Made by a program: the position numbers and the translations under genes
In this document: positions 1-10,440 of the stretch, in pieces
Layout: each line of letters opens with the position of its first letter
Position numbering within the stretch: position 1 is the stretch's first letter
From: Enterobacter sichuanensis
GTDB lineage: Bacteria; Pseudomonadota; Gammaproteobacteria; Enterobacterales; Enterobacteriaceae
DNA length: 64,000 nt
Reading direction: 5' to 3'
Assembly (NCBI RefSeq): GCF_002939185.1
Contig: NZ_POVL01000015.1
Span: forward strand, 1 to 64,000
The notes under the pieces: model-generated
Database searches by the model: none
Told to the model about the DNA's origin: nothing
Seen by the model: only the letters and a program-made list of their open reading frames with translations

Positions 1-1
1 A

Positions 2-3000
2 GCGTCGGACGATTTCGTCCTTAACCTGGACTTCACCGCGCCGGATGCCAGCAAAGTGAGCATTACCGATGTGGTGGATGATTTTGGTTCCGTAACCGGG
101 ACGATTGCCTCAGGTGGTAAGACGGACGATAACACGCCGCTGATCAAGGGAACGGGCGCAGAGCCGGGCAACACCATCACCGTCTATAACGGCGACAGGG
201 TGATTGGCACCGCTAAAGTACAGGCTGACGGTACCTGGGAACTTCAGGTCACGAAAGCCCTGCCTGACGGGACCTACAACCTGACGGTGAAAGAGACCGA
301 CAGCGTGGGTAACACCACGGCGGCATCACCGGAATACATTATTCAGATCGATGCCGGCGGTCAGCCGCTGCCACCGACCCTGAGCAGTGTGGAAGATGAT
401 GTTGCGCCGCATACCGGCCCATTACAAAAGGATGCGACAACCAACGACGACACCCTGTTGTTGACGGGTACGGCTGAAGCCGGTGTCACGGTTCGCATTT
501 ATGGCGGCCCGAACGGCACCACCCTGTTGGGTGAAACCAAGGCTGATGCCCAGGGCAAATGGACCTTCAATACGCCGAAACTGGCGGACGGCGTTCATAC
601 GTTTGTCGCGGAGGCCATTAACGACATTGGTCAGGTAAGCCCACAGACTGGCGGCTTCCCGATCACGGTGGATACCAGCGCACCGGGTGAGGTCACTGGC
701 TTTATCGTGAGCGATAACGAAGGTCCGAAGACCGGTACGTTGTCCAATGGCGATACTACTGACGATGCGACACCGACCATCAGCGGCAAAGCAGAGCCAG
801 GCAGCGTGGTTCACATCTATGTGAACGGCCAGGAAAACGGTACGACGGTAGCAGATGCGAACGGTAACTGGTCTTACACCACCGGTTCACTGGCGGATGG
901 GGAATATACCTTCACCGCGCGTGCTGAAGATTCAGCAGGCAACCTGGGAGCTGAAAATGCCGGTGTTACCGTCACGCTTGATACCTCCAGCGTTCCGGTC
1001 ACCATCGTTCGCGTCATGGATGATAAAGGCACGGTCACCGGCGAACTGAAGGCGAACGACGTCACTGACGACGCGCGTCCGGAATTCAGCGGTAAGGCGA
1101 AAGCAGGCAGCACTGTCACCATCATGGATGGCAACGTGGTGTTGGGCAGCGTCAAGGCCGATGCCAGTGGCAACTGGGTATTTACGCCTACCAGCGATCT
1201 GGGCGATGGCGTACACAACATTACGGCAACCGCGAAAGATCTGACGGGTAAAGAGGATACCTCCAGCACCTTCAGCTTCGAAATTGACAGTAAAGCACCG
1301 AACCGTCCGAGTATCGATTACGCGGAAGATCAGGTGGGGACGATCAAGGACGATCTGAGCAACAACGATGTCACTGACGATCCGCAGCCAATCCTGCACG
1401 GTACGGCTGAAGCGGGCAGCACCGTCAATATTTACACCCTTGACGGCACCCTACTGGGTTCAGTCACTGCGAACAGCAGCGGCGCGTGGAACTTCAAGCC
1501 GGGCAGCAAGTTACCGGAAGGCAAAAACACCTTCTACGTGACGGCCACGGATGAAGCCGGCAACGTCAGTGACAAGTCTGCGGACTTCATTCTGACCACC
1601 GACTACACCGCGCCGGATGCGAGCAAAGTGACCATCGATTCCGTAACGGATAACGTGGGTAACGTTCAGGGGATTGTTGCGGATGGCGGCGTTCTGGACG
1701 ATTCACGTCCGGTGATTCGTGGCTCGGGTGCGGAAGCGGGCAACGTCATTACCGTCTACACCACGGATAAAGACGGCAACACGAAGATATTGGGTACCAC
1801 CACAGTTGATAGGAATGGTAAATGGGAACTGACGCCATCTGAGTCTCTGTATGGCGACTCCATCAACAAACTGACCGTGACGGAAACCGATCGTGTTGGC
1901 AACGTGGCGAAACCGGCTGACAGCTATGACGTCATTATGTCCGACACGCCGGATGCGCCAGCGATCGTTAACGTTCTGGACGATACCGGCACCACCGTTA
2001 TCAACCTGGCCAACAATGCGTTGACCAAAGACGACACGCCGACCCTGAAAGGAACGGCGGACGGTGCTGCAGGCGATACGATCACCATCTACAACGGTAC
2101 TGAGGTTGTCGGTAAGACGACGCTGAACAGCGATGGCACCTGGAGCTTTACGCCATCACCAGCGCTGGCTGACGGTAATTACACCTTTACGGTGACCAAT
2201 ACCAACAGCGCAGGTCAGGAGAGCGATCGCAGTGGTTCGTTCACCCTCACCATTGATTCAACAGCGCCAAATCCGGTCTCCGGTTTGCAGGTGGCTGACG
2301 ATCAAGGTGCCTGGAAAGGTCAGTTAACCGACGGTATGACCACCGACGACAACAAGCCGACCTTCACCGGTAAAGCGGAGCAGGGCAGTACGGTCACGAT
2401 TTACGATAACGGCCAGGCGATTGGTTCGGTTGTTGTGACGAACACTGATGGTAGCTGGCAGTACACGCCAACCACGCCGTTAGCGGATGGTGAACACCAG
2501 TTCGCGACCCAGGTAACGGATCCGGCGGGTAACAGCAGCGCGATCGTGGATGATATCACTGTCAACGTCTCCACGGGCGCAAGCTATCTGCAACTGCTGC
2601 AGGTGGTGGATGACGTCCAGGAAGCGGGTGGTTCACGCGTGCTTCGCGAGGGTGACGTTACCAACGACAGCCAGGTACAGCTGGTCGGTAAGGCGACGGC
2701 AGGCAGCACCATTATCATCACCGACGTCGGTGGCGTTCAGCTTGGCACGGTGAAAGCGGATGCCAACGGTAACTGGGAATTCACGCCGCTGAGTAGCCTG
2801 AGTGATGGCGCGCATACGCTGCGTATTACCGGGACCGATCCGTCCAATAACCCACTCACGCCGATTGACTTCGATCTGGTGGTGGATACGGTTGCGCCTG
2901 TCGCACCGGTTATTACGAATGTGCTGGATGACGTTAACCCGGTTCAGGGTTCCGTTGCCCACGGCAAGCCAACCAACGACACCACGCCGGAAATTACCGG

Positions 3001-6000
3001 TACGGCGGAGAAGGGAAGCACGGTGAATGTGTACCATCAGGTGGATGCGACAACGCGCATTCTGCTGGGTACCGCTGTTGCCGATAGCACGACGGGTCAA
3101 TGGACGCTGCAAATCAGCGATGCGAACAAGCTGGCTGAAGGCACCTGGAATCTGGTGGCAACCTCTACAGATGCGGCTGGCAACATCAGTACGCCGAGCA
3201 ACACCTGGACGATTGTTGTCGATACCACCGTCTCTGACGCGGTTATCAATATCAGCTCTATTTCAGAAGACCGGGGGGCATCAGATACTGACTTCGTCAC
3301 CAGCGATAACACGCTGTTGATTAACGGTCAGCTGACTAAAGCCCTGCAGGCTGACGAATGGGTTGAGATTAGCCTCGACAACGGGGCAACCTGGACGCGT
3401 GCCTCAACGGTAACCGGCACATCCTGGACTGTGGATATGCAGAACACGCCGCTGAACGATGGGGCTTATACCATCCAGGCTCGCGTGGTGGATAACGCCG
3501 GTAACGTTGGCAGCACCGATTCTCAGGCGCTGCAGGTGGCATCGGGCGGCAGTGACATGAATGGTCTGACGACGACCACCAAAGTCACCACCGATACCAG
3601 CCATGGTCTGACGACCGGGGATCACTTCAGCCATGCCGCAACGGCGACTAACGGCGACATGATCACCCGTGACCGTACGGTGACCATCAGCGGTAACCTG
3701 AGTGCTGCGTTGCAGGCGGGTGAGCATCTGCAGATTTCGCTGGATAACGGTAAAACCTGGAAAACGCTGGCCCTTAACGGCCAGAGCTGGAGCTATGAAC
3801 TGCCGGAAGCGATGGCCAGCGTCACGCATAACTTCAAGCTGCAGGTGATTGACGTTGCAGGCAACCCGGGCACGAACACGAAGTTTGCGGACAGCTACAA
3901 CGTGGTTATCGATCTGGATTCTCCGGACGGTATTACCGGTGCGCCGAATGTGCCGCAGCACACCACCACAGGAGATTCGTTCACCTTCTCCAGCGGTCAG
4001 TACGGCCGTGTTGAAGCGGGGGCGATTGTCTCGCTGGTGAGTGATGTGAACAACAACGGGACCTATCAGGAAGGTCTGGATCAGGTCATTGGCTTCGCGA
4101 AAGCGAACACGGACGGCTCCTGGACGTTGAACACGACGCTGCCTGCGGGTGCCCATAACCTGGCCTTTGTGGTCTGGGATGAAGCGGGTAACCGCTCAAG
4201 CATGAGCGCCAGCACCAGTACAGGTGTCACCGAAGGTGGCGGCAGTACGCTGATTGAACAAACCTGGGGGGGAACGACCGATGCAGATAGCCGTGGTCTG
4301 AACGCCGCTGCGGTGACGATCAGTCAGGATGGTTTGTGGTCATTCTTCCAGAGTGCCCGTGGCACTTCCGGTACGACAACCGCGAACGCCGGACGTGTCT
4401 ATGACTCCGTCACGCGTGAAGACTACGATTCAACGTACCTTGCACAGCCGTCAACTGACAACGGTGCGGGTTACAACGTAGATAGCACGTCCTACAGCCG
4501 TTATGTTAACTCCGCAGCCTTTGCGGACATCAACCGCGATGGCTATGCCGACGTAATGTCTCAGATCAGTAGCTACAGTAACGCGGGTCGTACCGCCTAC
4601 TGGCTGCAGAACGCTGACGGTAGTTACTCTGCGAAGGCGCTGGATCAGGGCACCCTGAACCACCTCGGCGGCGTGATTTCCTATGACCGTGAAGGTGATG
4701 GTTATCTGGACTTTGTGCTGGGTGACTCAGAAGCGGACTCCATCTCGTTCATCAAGAATACGCAGGGCACGCTGAGTTACGAGGATAATGCCGGCTTCTC
4801 TGACGGACATCCTGGCGGGGCATTGCCAGCGTCACTGAGTGTGCTGCACGAGGTGGGCGCTGTGGATATCGATAACAACGGTACCGTAGATATTACGGCA
4901 CATATCGACTACAACGGCGCTGGCAACCTCGTCGGTAACAACTCACGTGGTCTGGGTATTTTGTATAACCAGACAACCGGAACGTCGAAGACTAACTTCG
5001 GTGAAGTTGGCTACTACACGAACGTGTTCCGTGACGATGGCCATGAAGACTACGGTAACTTGTCAATCTCCATGACCTATGCAGATTACAACAACGATGG
5101 TTGGCTGGATCTGTTCCTGAGTCGAGGATCGAAGGGCGGTAGTAACAGCGATGAGAGCCGCATCTATCTCAACGATGGTACCGGCAAGCTCAATGCAACT
5201 GACAGCCAGGCACTGTGGTTTGGCGATAATGTTGACGGCGGCACGTCGCTGGCAGTGGACTGGAACCACGACGGTAAGATGGACATCATCGAAGTGCCAC
5301 GCTCTGGCGTGACTGGCTCGCCGATGCTGTATACCAATACCGGTAGTAACAACTGGGGTACCAATAAAGTCAGCCTGACGGGGAGCACGACGTTTAACAA
5401 CCTGACCGGTGCCGTGGCGCTTGACTACGACTGGGACGGTTCGATGGACCTGGTACTGTACCGTTCTGGGGCAGATGCCGATGTTGTGGCAAGAGACGAC
5501 GCGGCACGCACGTTGCTGGTGAAAAACACCAACATCGCGGCGGACGGCACGAGCCTGCAGATCCGTATTGTTGACGGTAACGGCATCAATACCTTCTACA
5601 GCAACACCGTGAAGCTCTATAACTCCGCGGGCGAGCTTGTGGCAACCCAGCTGATTAACCCGCAATCCTCCGGTTCCAGCAACAGCATGGGGCTGGTGAG
5701 CTTCTTCGGACTGGATCCGAACGAAGTTTACTCCGTGCAGATGCTGCGCATTACCGACGGTAAAGCGGATCACGTTGGCGCAACGGGCAGCATCGGTGGT
5801 TATACCAACGGTACGGTGAATGAGAACTGGGGTGGCCTGACAACAGGTAAAGCCCATGACTCCTACGTGCTGACGGCGGAAAGCGGCACTGCCGCGAACA
5901 ATACCACCGGCAACAGCGGGATCATCGGTACCGGCTATAACGACACCTTCTTCGGTTCGGCAGGCAACGACACCTACAACGGTGGCGGTGGCTGGAACCA

Positions 6001-6622
6001 GATTGTGAGCGGTAAGCCAGTCTGGAGTGAAAAAGCCGGCATGGACGTCGTTGACTATAGCCATTCAACAACGGCCATCAACGCGAACCTGTGGACAGGT
6101 ACTGCAACCGGTAATGGTACCGATAAGCTCCTCAGCATTGAGGGTCTTGTAGGCTCCAGCCAGCAGGACACGTTTACGGATAACTCCGCGAATAACGTGT
6201 TTGAAGGACGTGGGGGTAACGACGCCTTCTATCTGGTCAACGGCGGCAACGATACGTTGATGTACAAAGTGCTGGCAGGTATGACCAACGACAGCACCGG
6301 TGGCAACGGTCACGACACGATCCACGGCTTCAAGGTGGGTAATCTGGTGAAAGACAGTGATGCAGATCTGCTCGATATGAGCGAACTGCTTGACTACAAA
6401 GGTTCAGTCTCCTTCTTCGAAGACGAAGGAAAACTGGAGCTGGATTACTCCTCCCGCGGCGTACTTGACTACGTCAAGGTTGAGGTTGTGGGTAATGACA
6501 CCGTGATCAGTATCGACCGTGACGGTCAGGGCGGACAACATGGATTTACCCAAGTTGTCACGCTGGCCGACGTGCAAACGGATTTGGTGACGCTGCTGCA
6601 GAATAACCAAATCATGATGTAA
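2..6622 (+). CDS. Giant Ig-repeat T1SS adhesin, C-terminal part (BapA/SiiE-like), 5' end outside window
   Basis: The frame is open from base 2, so the true start lies upstream and an internal GTG is not the start. What is visible: about ten tandem Ig-like domains of roughly 100 residues, each with a DD near the start of the unit and a G-x-A-x-x-G-S-x-V-x-I-Y type core, then two or three divergent domains. A region with six FG-GAP/VCBS-like calcium loops follows (for example DINRDGYADV, DYNNDGWLDL, DWNHDGKMDI; about 4.5-5.5 kb), then RTX-like GND motifs and a C-terminal block typical of type I secretion targets (about 5.9-6.6 kb). The family makes very large secreted adhesins used in biofilm formation or host contact. 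The likely exporter is the convergent ABC/HlyD/TolC operon at 33.4-38.6 kb. The total length and N-terminal retention module cannot be seen. Confidence 0.93.
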   Translation, partial: ASDDFVLNLDFTAPDASKVSITDVVDDFGSVTGTIASGGKTDDNTPLIKGTGAEPGNTITVYNGDRVIGTAKVQADGTWELQVTKALPDGTYNLTVKETDSVGNTTAASPEYIIQIDAGGQPLPPTLSSVEDDVAPHTGPLQKDATTNDDTLLLTGTAEAGVTVRIYGGPNGTTLLGETKADAQGKWTFNTPKLADGVHTFVAEAINDIGQVSPQTGGFPITVDTSAPGEVTGFIVSDNEGPKTGTLSNGDTTDDATPTISGKAEPGSVVHIYVNGQENGTTVADANGNWSYTTGSLADGEYTFTARAEDSAGNLGAENAGVTVTLDTSSVPVTIVRVMDDKGTVTGELKANDVTDDARPEFSGKAKAGSTVTIMDGNVVLGSVKADASGNWVFTPTSDLGDGVHNITATAKDLTGKEDTSSTFSFEIDSKAPNRPSIDYAEDQVGTIKDDLSNNDVTDDPQPILHGTAEAGSTVNIYTLDGTLLGSVTANSSGAWNFKPGSKLPEGKNTFYVTATDEAGNVSDKSADFILTTDYTAPDASKVTIDSVTDNVGNVQGIVADGGVLDDSRPVIRGSGAEAGNVITVYTTDKDGNTKILGTTTVDRNGKWELTPSESLYGDSINKLTVTETDRVGNVAKPADSYDVIMSDTPDAPAIVNVLDDTGTTVINLANNALTKDDTPTLKGTADGAAGDTITIYNGTEVVGKTTLNSDGTWSFTPSPALADGNYTFTVTNTNSAGQESDRSGSFTLTIDSTAPNPVSGLQVADDQGAWKGQLTDGMTTDDNKPTFTGKAEQGSTVTIYDNGQAIGSVVVTNTDGSWQYTPTTPLADGEHQFATQVTDPAGNSSAIVDDITVNVSTGASYLQLLQVVDDVQEAGGSRVLREGDVTNDSQVQLVGKATAGSTIIITDVGGVQLGTVKADANGNWEFTPLSSLSDGAHTLRITGTDPSNNPLTPIDFDLVVDTVAPVAPVITNVLDDVNPVQGSVAHGKPTNDTTPEITGTAEKGSTVNVYHQVDATTRILLGTAVADSTTGQWTLQISDANKLAEGTWNLVATSTDAAGNISTPSNTWTIVVDTTVSDAVINISSISEDRGASDTDFVTSDNTLLINGQLTKALQADEWVEISLDNGATWTRASTVTGTSWTVDMQNTPLNDGAYTIQARVVDNAGNVGSTDSQALQVASGGSDMNGLTTTTKVTTDTSHGLTTGDHFSHAATATNGDMITRDRTVTISGNLSAALQAGEHLQISLDNGKTWKTLALNGQSWSYELPEAMASVTHNFKLQVIDVAGNPGTNTKFADSYNVVIDLDSPDGITGAPNVPQHTTTGDSFTFSSGQYGRVEAGAIVSLVSDVNNNGTYQEGLDQVIGFAKANTDGSWTLNTTLPAGAHNLAFVVWDEAGNRSSMSASTSTGVTEGGGSTLIEQTWGGTTDADSRGLNAAAVTISQDGLWSFFQSARGTSGTTTANAGRVYDSVTREDYDSTYLAQPSTDNGAGYNVDSTSYSRYVNSAAFADINRDGYADVMSQISSYSNAGRTAYWLQNADGSYSAKALDQGTLNHLGGVISYDREGDGYLDFVLGDSEADSISFIKNTQGTLSYEDNAGFSDGHPGGALPASLSVLHEVGAVDIDNNGTVDITAHIDYNGAGNLVGNNSRGLGILYNQTTGTSKTNFGEVGYYTNVFRDDGHEDYGNLSISMTYADYNNDGWLDLFLSRGSKGGSNSDESRIYLNDGTGKLNATDSQALWFGDNVDGGTSLAVDWNHDGKMDIIEVPRSGVTGSPMLYTNTGSNNWGTNKVSLTGSTTFNNLTGAVALDYDWDGSMDLVLYRSGADADVVARDDAARTLLVKNTNIAADGTSLQIRIVDGNGINTFYSNTVKLYNSAGELVATQLINPQSSGSSNSMGLVSFFGLDPNEVYSVQMLRITDGKADHVGATGSIGGYTNGTVNENWGGLTTGKAHDSYVLTAESGTAANNTTGNSGIIGTGYNDTFFGSAGNDTYNGGGGWNQIVSGKPVWSEKAGMDVVDYSHSTTAINANLWTGTATGNGTDKLLSIEGLVGSSQQDTFTDNSANNVFEGRGGNDAFYLVNGGNDTLMYKVLAGMTNDSTGGNGHDTIHGFKVGNLVKDSDADLLDMSELLDYKGSVSFFEDEGKLELDYSSRGVLDYVKVEVVGNDTVISIDRDGQGGQHGFTQVVTLADVQTDLVTLLQNNQIMM

Positions 6623-6633
6623 CCCAGTCAATA

Positions 6634-6661
6634 CCCGCCATCTTCGGATGGCGGGCTTTCT
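6634..6661 (+). terminator. Intrinsic terminator after adhesin gene
   Basis: A perfect 9-bp stem (CCCGCCATC / GATGGCGGG) closed by a TTCG tetraloop is followed by CTTTCT, 11 nt after the adhesin stop codon. Confidence 0.85.
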
Positions 6662-6721
6662 GCGCACATCTCTATATCGTTGTTACACAGTCAATCACTG
6701 GGTTAATCGGGAATTGGATAA

Positions 6722-7663
6722 ATGAAAGTAACCCTTAATAAGTTTAAAAAAATAAACCTGGCGTGTGCGATTACTGCCGCGCTCAGCGTATTCATATCCA
6801 GCGCTGCATTGTCAGCGGAAAGAGTGAAGCATGTCATCGATATACCGGCAGAGACAAAGCCGGTATCTAAAAAGGCGGCGCCTCAGCCATATCGTCCTGT
6901 AGCTGATGTTACCCCTGAACTGGCGCAGATTGTGGTTTATTACCCTGAGGGGAGCGTACCCGCGACAATTTATGTCGATCGCGAGCTGCAGTCGGTGCTG
7001 TTGCCAGGGCAATTTACCGTCCTGTGCGCCGCGCCAGGCGCGCATGCGGTGGAGTCCTGGTTCAACGATCATCCCACTTATCAGGGCAAACAAAACCCCC
7101 TGCAGCAGCTCAGCACCGAGAGTGCGCAAACCTATTTTATTCAGGTTAATCCAGGCACGACAGGAAATACGGCGGCACTGGAAGAGCGTTCACGGGCTGA
7201 ATCTCTGTTGAGCAACATGCATAAGCAGAGCAAAATCATTAACCGTGCGTCACAGGTAAAAGCGTGTGATTACGTGAATAACACCGGCGTGGTGCTTATT
7301 CAGGAGCAAATTCTGTTCCGCTTTGCGGCCAGTAATGCGGCGGGAATTTTTGCGGAGTCGCGCAATAAGCTTGACGAGGTGGTGAAATTCGCCAGAAAAG
7401 CAAATAACGTTCGGGAGATCCAGATTGTGGGGTATACCGACGCGATTGGCAGCCGTGAGGCTAACCAGCGTTTGTCTGAAGCACGTGCCGATACCGTTCG
7501 TTCGTTACTGATTGCCAAAGGCATTAAACCGGAGCTGATCAATAACACCACGGGCATGGGGGTCGCGCAAAGTGCCGAAGGCTGCGGGACTTCGGCCAGC
7601 CAACAGGCGGCAGGATGTAACGTCAACAGTCGCCGCGTAGAAATTTTAGTGAAAAGCCACTAA
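6722..7663 (+). CDS. OmpA-domain outer-membrane/periplasmic protein
   Basis: The protein has 313 residues with an N-terminal signal peptide (basic start, hydrophobic core, likely cleavage near SAALSAE). The C-terminal third is an OmpA peptidoglycan-binding domain: a strand around ILFRFAASNAA, then VGYTDAIGSREANQRLSEARA, and a closing NSRRVEILVK. The middle is unassigned. It follows the adhesin gene in the same direction behind a terminator and has its own terminator. OmpA-domain proteins are often found next to type I secreted adhesins and could tie the export or retention machinery to peptidoglycan; that role here is inference from position. Confidence 0.85.
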   Translation: MKVTLNKFKKINLACAITAALSVFISSAALSAERVKHVIDIPAETKPVSKKAAPQPYRPVADVTPELAQIVVYYPEGSVPATIYVDRELQSVLLPGQFTVLCAAPGAHAVESWFNDHPTYQGKQNPLQQLSTESAQTYFIQVNPGTTGNTAALEERSRAESLLSNMHKQSKIINRASQVKACDYVNNTGVVLIQEQILFRFAASNAAGIFAESRNKLDEVVKFARKANNVREIQIVGYTDAIGSREANQRLSEARADTVRSLLIAKGIKPELINNTTGMGVAQSAEGCGTSASQQAAGCNVNSRRVEILVKSH

Positions 7664-7676
7664 GTTCGCGTAGAAA

Positions 7677-7718
7677 CAAAAAATACGGATTGCAGAAATG
7701 CTTTCCGTATTTTTTTTG
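7677..7718 (+). terminator. Intrinsic terminator after OmpA-domain gene
   Basis: Long stem AAAAATACGGA / TCCGTATTTTT with an inner GCA-GAAA-TGC hairpin (a GNRA-type loop) and a T run. It separates this gene from the convergent luxR-type gene and, being A/T-flanked on both sides, may work in both directions. Confidence 0.85.
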
Positions 7719-7773
7719 GAGAATTGCAACGGGTTTTGAAGACACAGCGAGAGGTGTAACAGGGTATGAGGTA

Positions 7774-8469
7774 TTAAGCAGTCTGCGGTTCGTACATCTG
7801 GATGCGGGCAAGGCTGTAGTATTTTTTCTTTTCTCTTATTATTTCATGCTCAATCGATGATCTAATGATTTCACCGCAGGAGTAAATTTTCTTTAACGAG
7901 TTAAACCCCAGCTGTTTCATAATGTTATTGCTGTAGGTGTACGTGGTTTTCGGTTTGATGTTATATAAGGTACTGATGTCATCAATGGTATAGCCCGAGA
8001 TCATCAGCTTTAACACACAGAACTCCATATGCGTTAGCTCGATGTATCTTTTGACCACCCCACTTTTACTGGGATGGCGCTGGGTATGCATTTTTTTGAC
8101 AATCTCATCGTTGGTCAGATTATTGATGTTCACCAGGCGATGTTTATAGTGCGAGCAAATGCAGGCGAAAAGCTCCGGGAAAAAGTCTGAGTGGTAGGCG
8201 ATGATGATTTCTTCAGGCGCGCGGAGATTTGTTTTTCGCTGGAGTGAGATAAGCCACTGAAAATAGACAATGTTGCTATAAATGGAGTCAGGAAGTACCA
8301 GGTATAAGTTAAAAAAATTATCTTTTTTGATACCTTTTGCCCAGTCATATAAATGATGTTGATTATAAAAAGAGATAATCTCTTCTTTTTTGAACATGCC
8401 GGAAAGCAAGTGACGCAATCCGATATTGCTGAAATGACATCTTGATAGTATGACTCGCGACGTATCCAT
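7774..8469 (-). CDS. LuxR-family transcriptional regulator
   Basis: The protein has about 231 residues. The C-terminal region has a LuxR-type helix-turn-helix (LTHMEFCVLKLMISGYTIDD followed by an ISTLYNIKPKTTYTY helix). The N-terminal half has no clear receiver phosphorylation site or autoinducer-binding signature, so it resembles RcsA/EcpR/FimZ-like auxiliary regulators rather than a two-component response regulator. I chose the ATG at 8469 over an in-frame upstream start at 8499 because AAGGG lies 6-7 nt before it. The gene is divergent from the wza-type gene, with a 363-bp shared intergenic region, and is a likely regulator of the flanking adhesin or export genes. Confidence 0.85.
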   Translation of the reverse strand: MDTSRVILSRCHFSNIGLRHLLSGMFKKEEIISFYNQHHLYDWAKGIKKDNFFNLYLVLPDSIYSNIVYFQWLISLQRKTNLRAPEEIIIAYHSDFFPELFACICSHYKHRLVNINNLTNDEIVKKMHTQRHPSKSGVVKRYIELTHMEFCVLKLMISGYTIDDISTLYNIKPKTTYTYSNNIMKQLGFNSLKKIYSCGEIIRSSIEHEIIREKKKYYSLARIQMYEPQTA

Positions 8470-8832
8470 GGTTATCCCTTTGGTTAATTTATTCAGCACG
8501 TCTCTTTTTAGCCTAAGATTTGCATGCTATCGAGCTTATGATACGGTATGTATATATTTTCATTTTACACGATGTCGCCGGCTTATTATTTGAGAATACT
8601 CCCCACATAAATGGGAATTGTTTACGTATCCGCCATTTTGGTCTTGCTTTATATTAATGGTAAGAAAGAGACGTCTGTGGGTAGGATTACTCTACGTCTG
8701 CAGGACAGGCATACTTTTAAGGTTTATCATTTAATCAATTGCGGGTTCCACTCTTCATTCTCTCTGCAACACCACGGGTGGTTGATTAATTATAAGGAAA
8801 TGTCATTTCCCTGAAATGGCATAAAGAAAAGT
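8470..8832. promoter_or_regulatory. Divergent luxR / wza intergenic region with RcsAB-like box
   Basis: This 363-bp region reads AT-rich and holds no convincing gene. At 8591-8604, TGAGAATACTCCCC matches the published RcsAB box consensus TaAGaatatTCctA at 10 of 14 positions. No JUMPstart element typical of capsule operons was seen. A 67-codon open frame at 8611-8814 has no ribosome-binding site or family signature and was not called. Confidence 0.4.
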
Positions 8833-9972
8833 ATGAGAAAATTTTCAGTTCTGTTTATTTTCACCACGCTATTTTTACTGGCGGGGTGTCAGATCACGCC
8901 TGGCAGTCATATTGATACCGCCGGGAAAACGGTGGTCGAAACACCCGATCCCGAGAACCTCAATGATGTAAAGGTTAACGTTTATCCTGTAACCCCGGCG
9001 CTGATTGAAAAATTACGGGAGAACGTGGTGGTCGCTCACGCCAATGCGGAGCTGAATAAACGGCTTGAAGCGTATGAATACCGCATTGGTGTCGGAGATA
9101 TCATCATGGTTACGGTGTGGGAACACCCTGAGCTCACCACCCCGTCCGGCCAGTACCGTAGCGCCAGCGATACGGGGAACTGGGTGCATTCAGACGGCAC
9201 GATATTTTACCCCTACATCGGGAAAATCCATGTTAAGGATAAAACGGTCACCGAAGTCAGGGAGCTGATCGCTGAACACCTGGCGAAATACATTGAGTCC
9301 CCACAGGTTGATGTGGGGATTGCCGCATTCCGTTCTCAAAAGGTGTATGTTTCAGGCGAAGTTAATCAGTCCGGGCAGCAGCCCATCACCAACGTTCCAC
9401 TGACCATTATTGATGCGGTTAATCTGGCGGGTGGGCTGACTGAAAATGCGGACTGGGGCAACGCGGTTTTAACCCAGGGCGGTAAAAAATCAATTATCTC
9501 CCTGCAGGCGTTAATGCAATACGGCGATCTGCAGCAGAATAAGCTGCTCTATGCCGGCGATATTCTGTATATCCCTCGCAATGATGAATTAAAGGTCTTT
9601 GTCATGGGGGATGTCGTGAAGCAAACCACCCTGAAGATGGATCGTTCTGGCATGACCCTGACGGAAGCGTTGGGCAATGCGGAGGGAATGAATCAATTAA
9701 CCAGTGATGCCAGCGGTATCTTTGTGATCCGCTCGGAAAACAAACCGGATGCGGCAAAAGGAAAGCAGGCAAATATTTATCAGCTTGATGCCCGGGATGC
9801 GACGGCGCTGGTGCTTGGAACAGAATTCAGGCTCAAGCCGTACGATATTGTGTATGTGACGACTGCGCCTGTTTCTCGCTGGAACAGAGTCATTAATCAA
9901 TTAATGCCCACCATTAGTGGTGTCTACAGCCTGACGGAAACGACGCGCTTCATCAGGAACTGGAGTAATTAA
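8833..9972 (+). CDS. wza: Wza-type outer-membrane polysaccharide export lipoprotein
   Basis: The 379 residues match the length of E. coli Wza. The N-terminus is a lipoprotein signal with lipobox LLAGC (lipidated Cys about residue 20). It is followed by the Poly_export motif region ([16 protein letters not shown]) and SLBB-type repeats ([23 protein letters not shown]). The C-terminal amphipathic stretch that forms the outer-membrane barrel in Wza is present (FIRNWSN). The protein forms the octameric translocon for capsule or exopolysaccharide. It is first in a wza-wzb-wzc operon. The paralogous E. coli group 4 capsule gene gfcE is an alternative name; no glycosyltransferase neighbour helps decide. 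Confidence 0.93.
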   Translation: MRKFSVLFIFTTLFLLAGCQITPGSHIDTAGKTVVETPDPENLNDVKVNVYPVTPALIEKLRENVVVAHANAELNKRLEAYEYRIGVGDIIMVTVWEHPELTTPSGQYRSASDTGNWVHSDGTIFYPYIGKIHVKDKTVTEVRELIAEHLAKYIESPQVDVGIAAFRSQKVYVSGEVNQSGQQPITNVPLTIIDAVNLAGGLTENADWGNAVLTQGGKKSIISLQALMQYGDLQQNKLLYAGDILYIPRNDELKVFVMGDVVKQTTLKMDRSGMTLTEALGNAEGMNQLTSDASGIFVIRSENKPDAAKGKQANIYQLDARDATALVLGTEFRLKPYDIVYVTTAPVSRWNRVINQLMPTISGVYSLTETTRFIRNWSN

Positions 9973-9973
9973 T

Positions 9974-10423
9974 ATGAATGGAAGATACCAGTCCATTCTT
10001 GTCGTCTGCACAGGCAATATCTGTCGTTCCCCGGTGGGGGAACGCCTTTTGCGTTCACGCTTGCCCGATATGAAGGTGGATTCAGCCGGAATTGCTGCGT
10101 TAACAGGTGAGGCGGCCGATCCTGTAATGGCAGAGACGGCCCGCGAGTATGGCCTTTCATTAGAGGGCCATTGTGCAAAACAACTCACGCCGTTGATGTG
10201 TCGCGAATATGATTTGATTCTGGCCATGGAGCAAAATCATATTGAAGCCGTCACCCGCCTGGCAATGGAATCCCGGGGAAAGACATTTTTATTCGGCTAC
10301 TGGCTCCAGCAACTGGAGATCGCTGATCCTTATCGTCGGGGACGAGATATTTCAGGTGTTATTTTTCAACAACTTTTTTCCGCTGCTGAAGAATGGGTCA
10401 GGGTTTTCCAGCAGGTTAAATAA
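9974..10423 (+). CDS. wzb: Wzb/Etp low-molecular-weight protein tyrosine phosphatase
   Basis: The 149 residues carry the LMW-PTP P-loop near the N-terminus (VVCTGNICRSP: Cys-x5-Arg nucleophile loop) and the general-acid Asp loop near the C-terminus (IADPYRRG). It dephosphorylates the partner tyrosine kinase (Wzc/Etk) to allow cycling of polysaccharide polymerisation and export. It starts 1 nt after the wza stop codon, so the two are probably translationally linked. Confidence 0.93.
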   Translation: MNGRYQSILVVCTGNICRSPVGERLLRSRLPDMKVDSAGIAALTGEAADPVMAETAREYGLSLEGHCAKQLTPLMCREYDLILAMEQNHIEAVTRLAMESRGKTFLFGYWLQQLEIADPYRRGRDISGVIFQQLFSAAEEWVRVFQQVK

Positions 10424-10440
10424 TCAAGGCTGATTAGAGC

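Noticed and set aside
5063-6064. 333-codon minus-strand frame opposite the adhesin
   Set aside because: Antisense shadow of repetitive adhesin sequence.
1-6622. CRISPR-like or satellite repeat array
   Set aside because: The periodicity of about 300 bp is degenerate and coding, arising from tandem Ig-like domains.
8611-8814. 67-codon frame in the luxR-wza gap
   Set aside because: No ribosome-binding site, no recognisable composition or family, and it overlaps likely promoter DNA.
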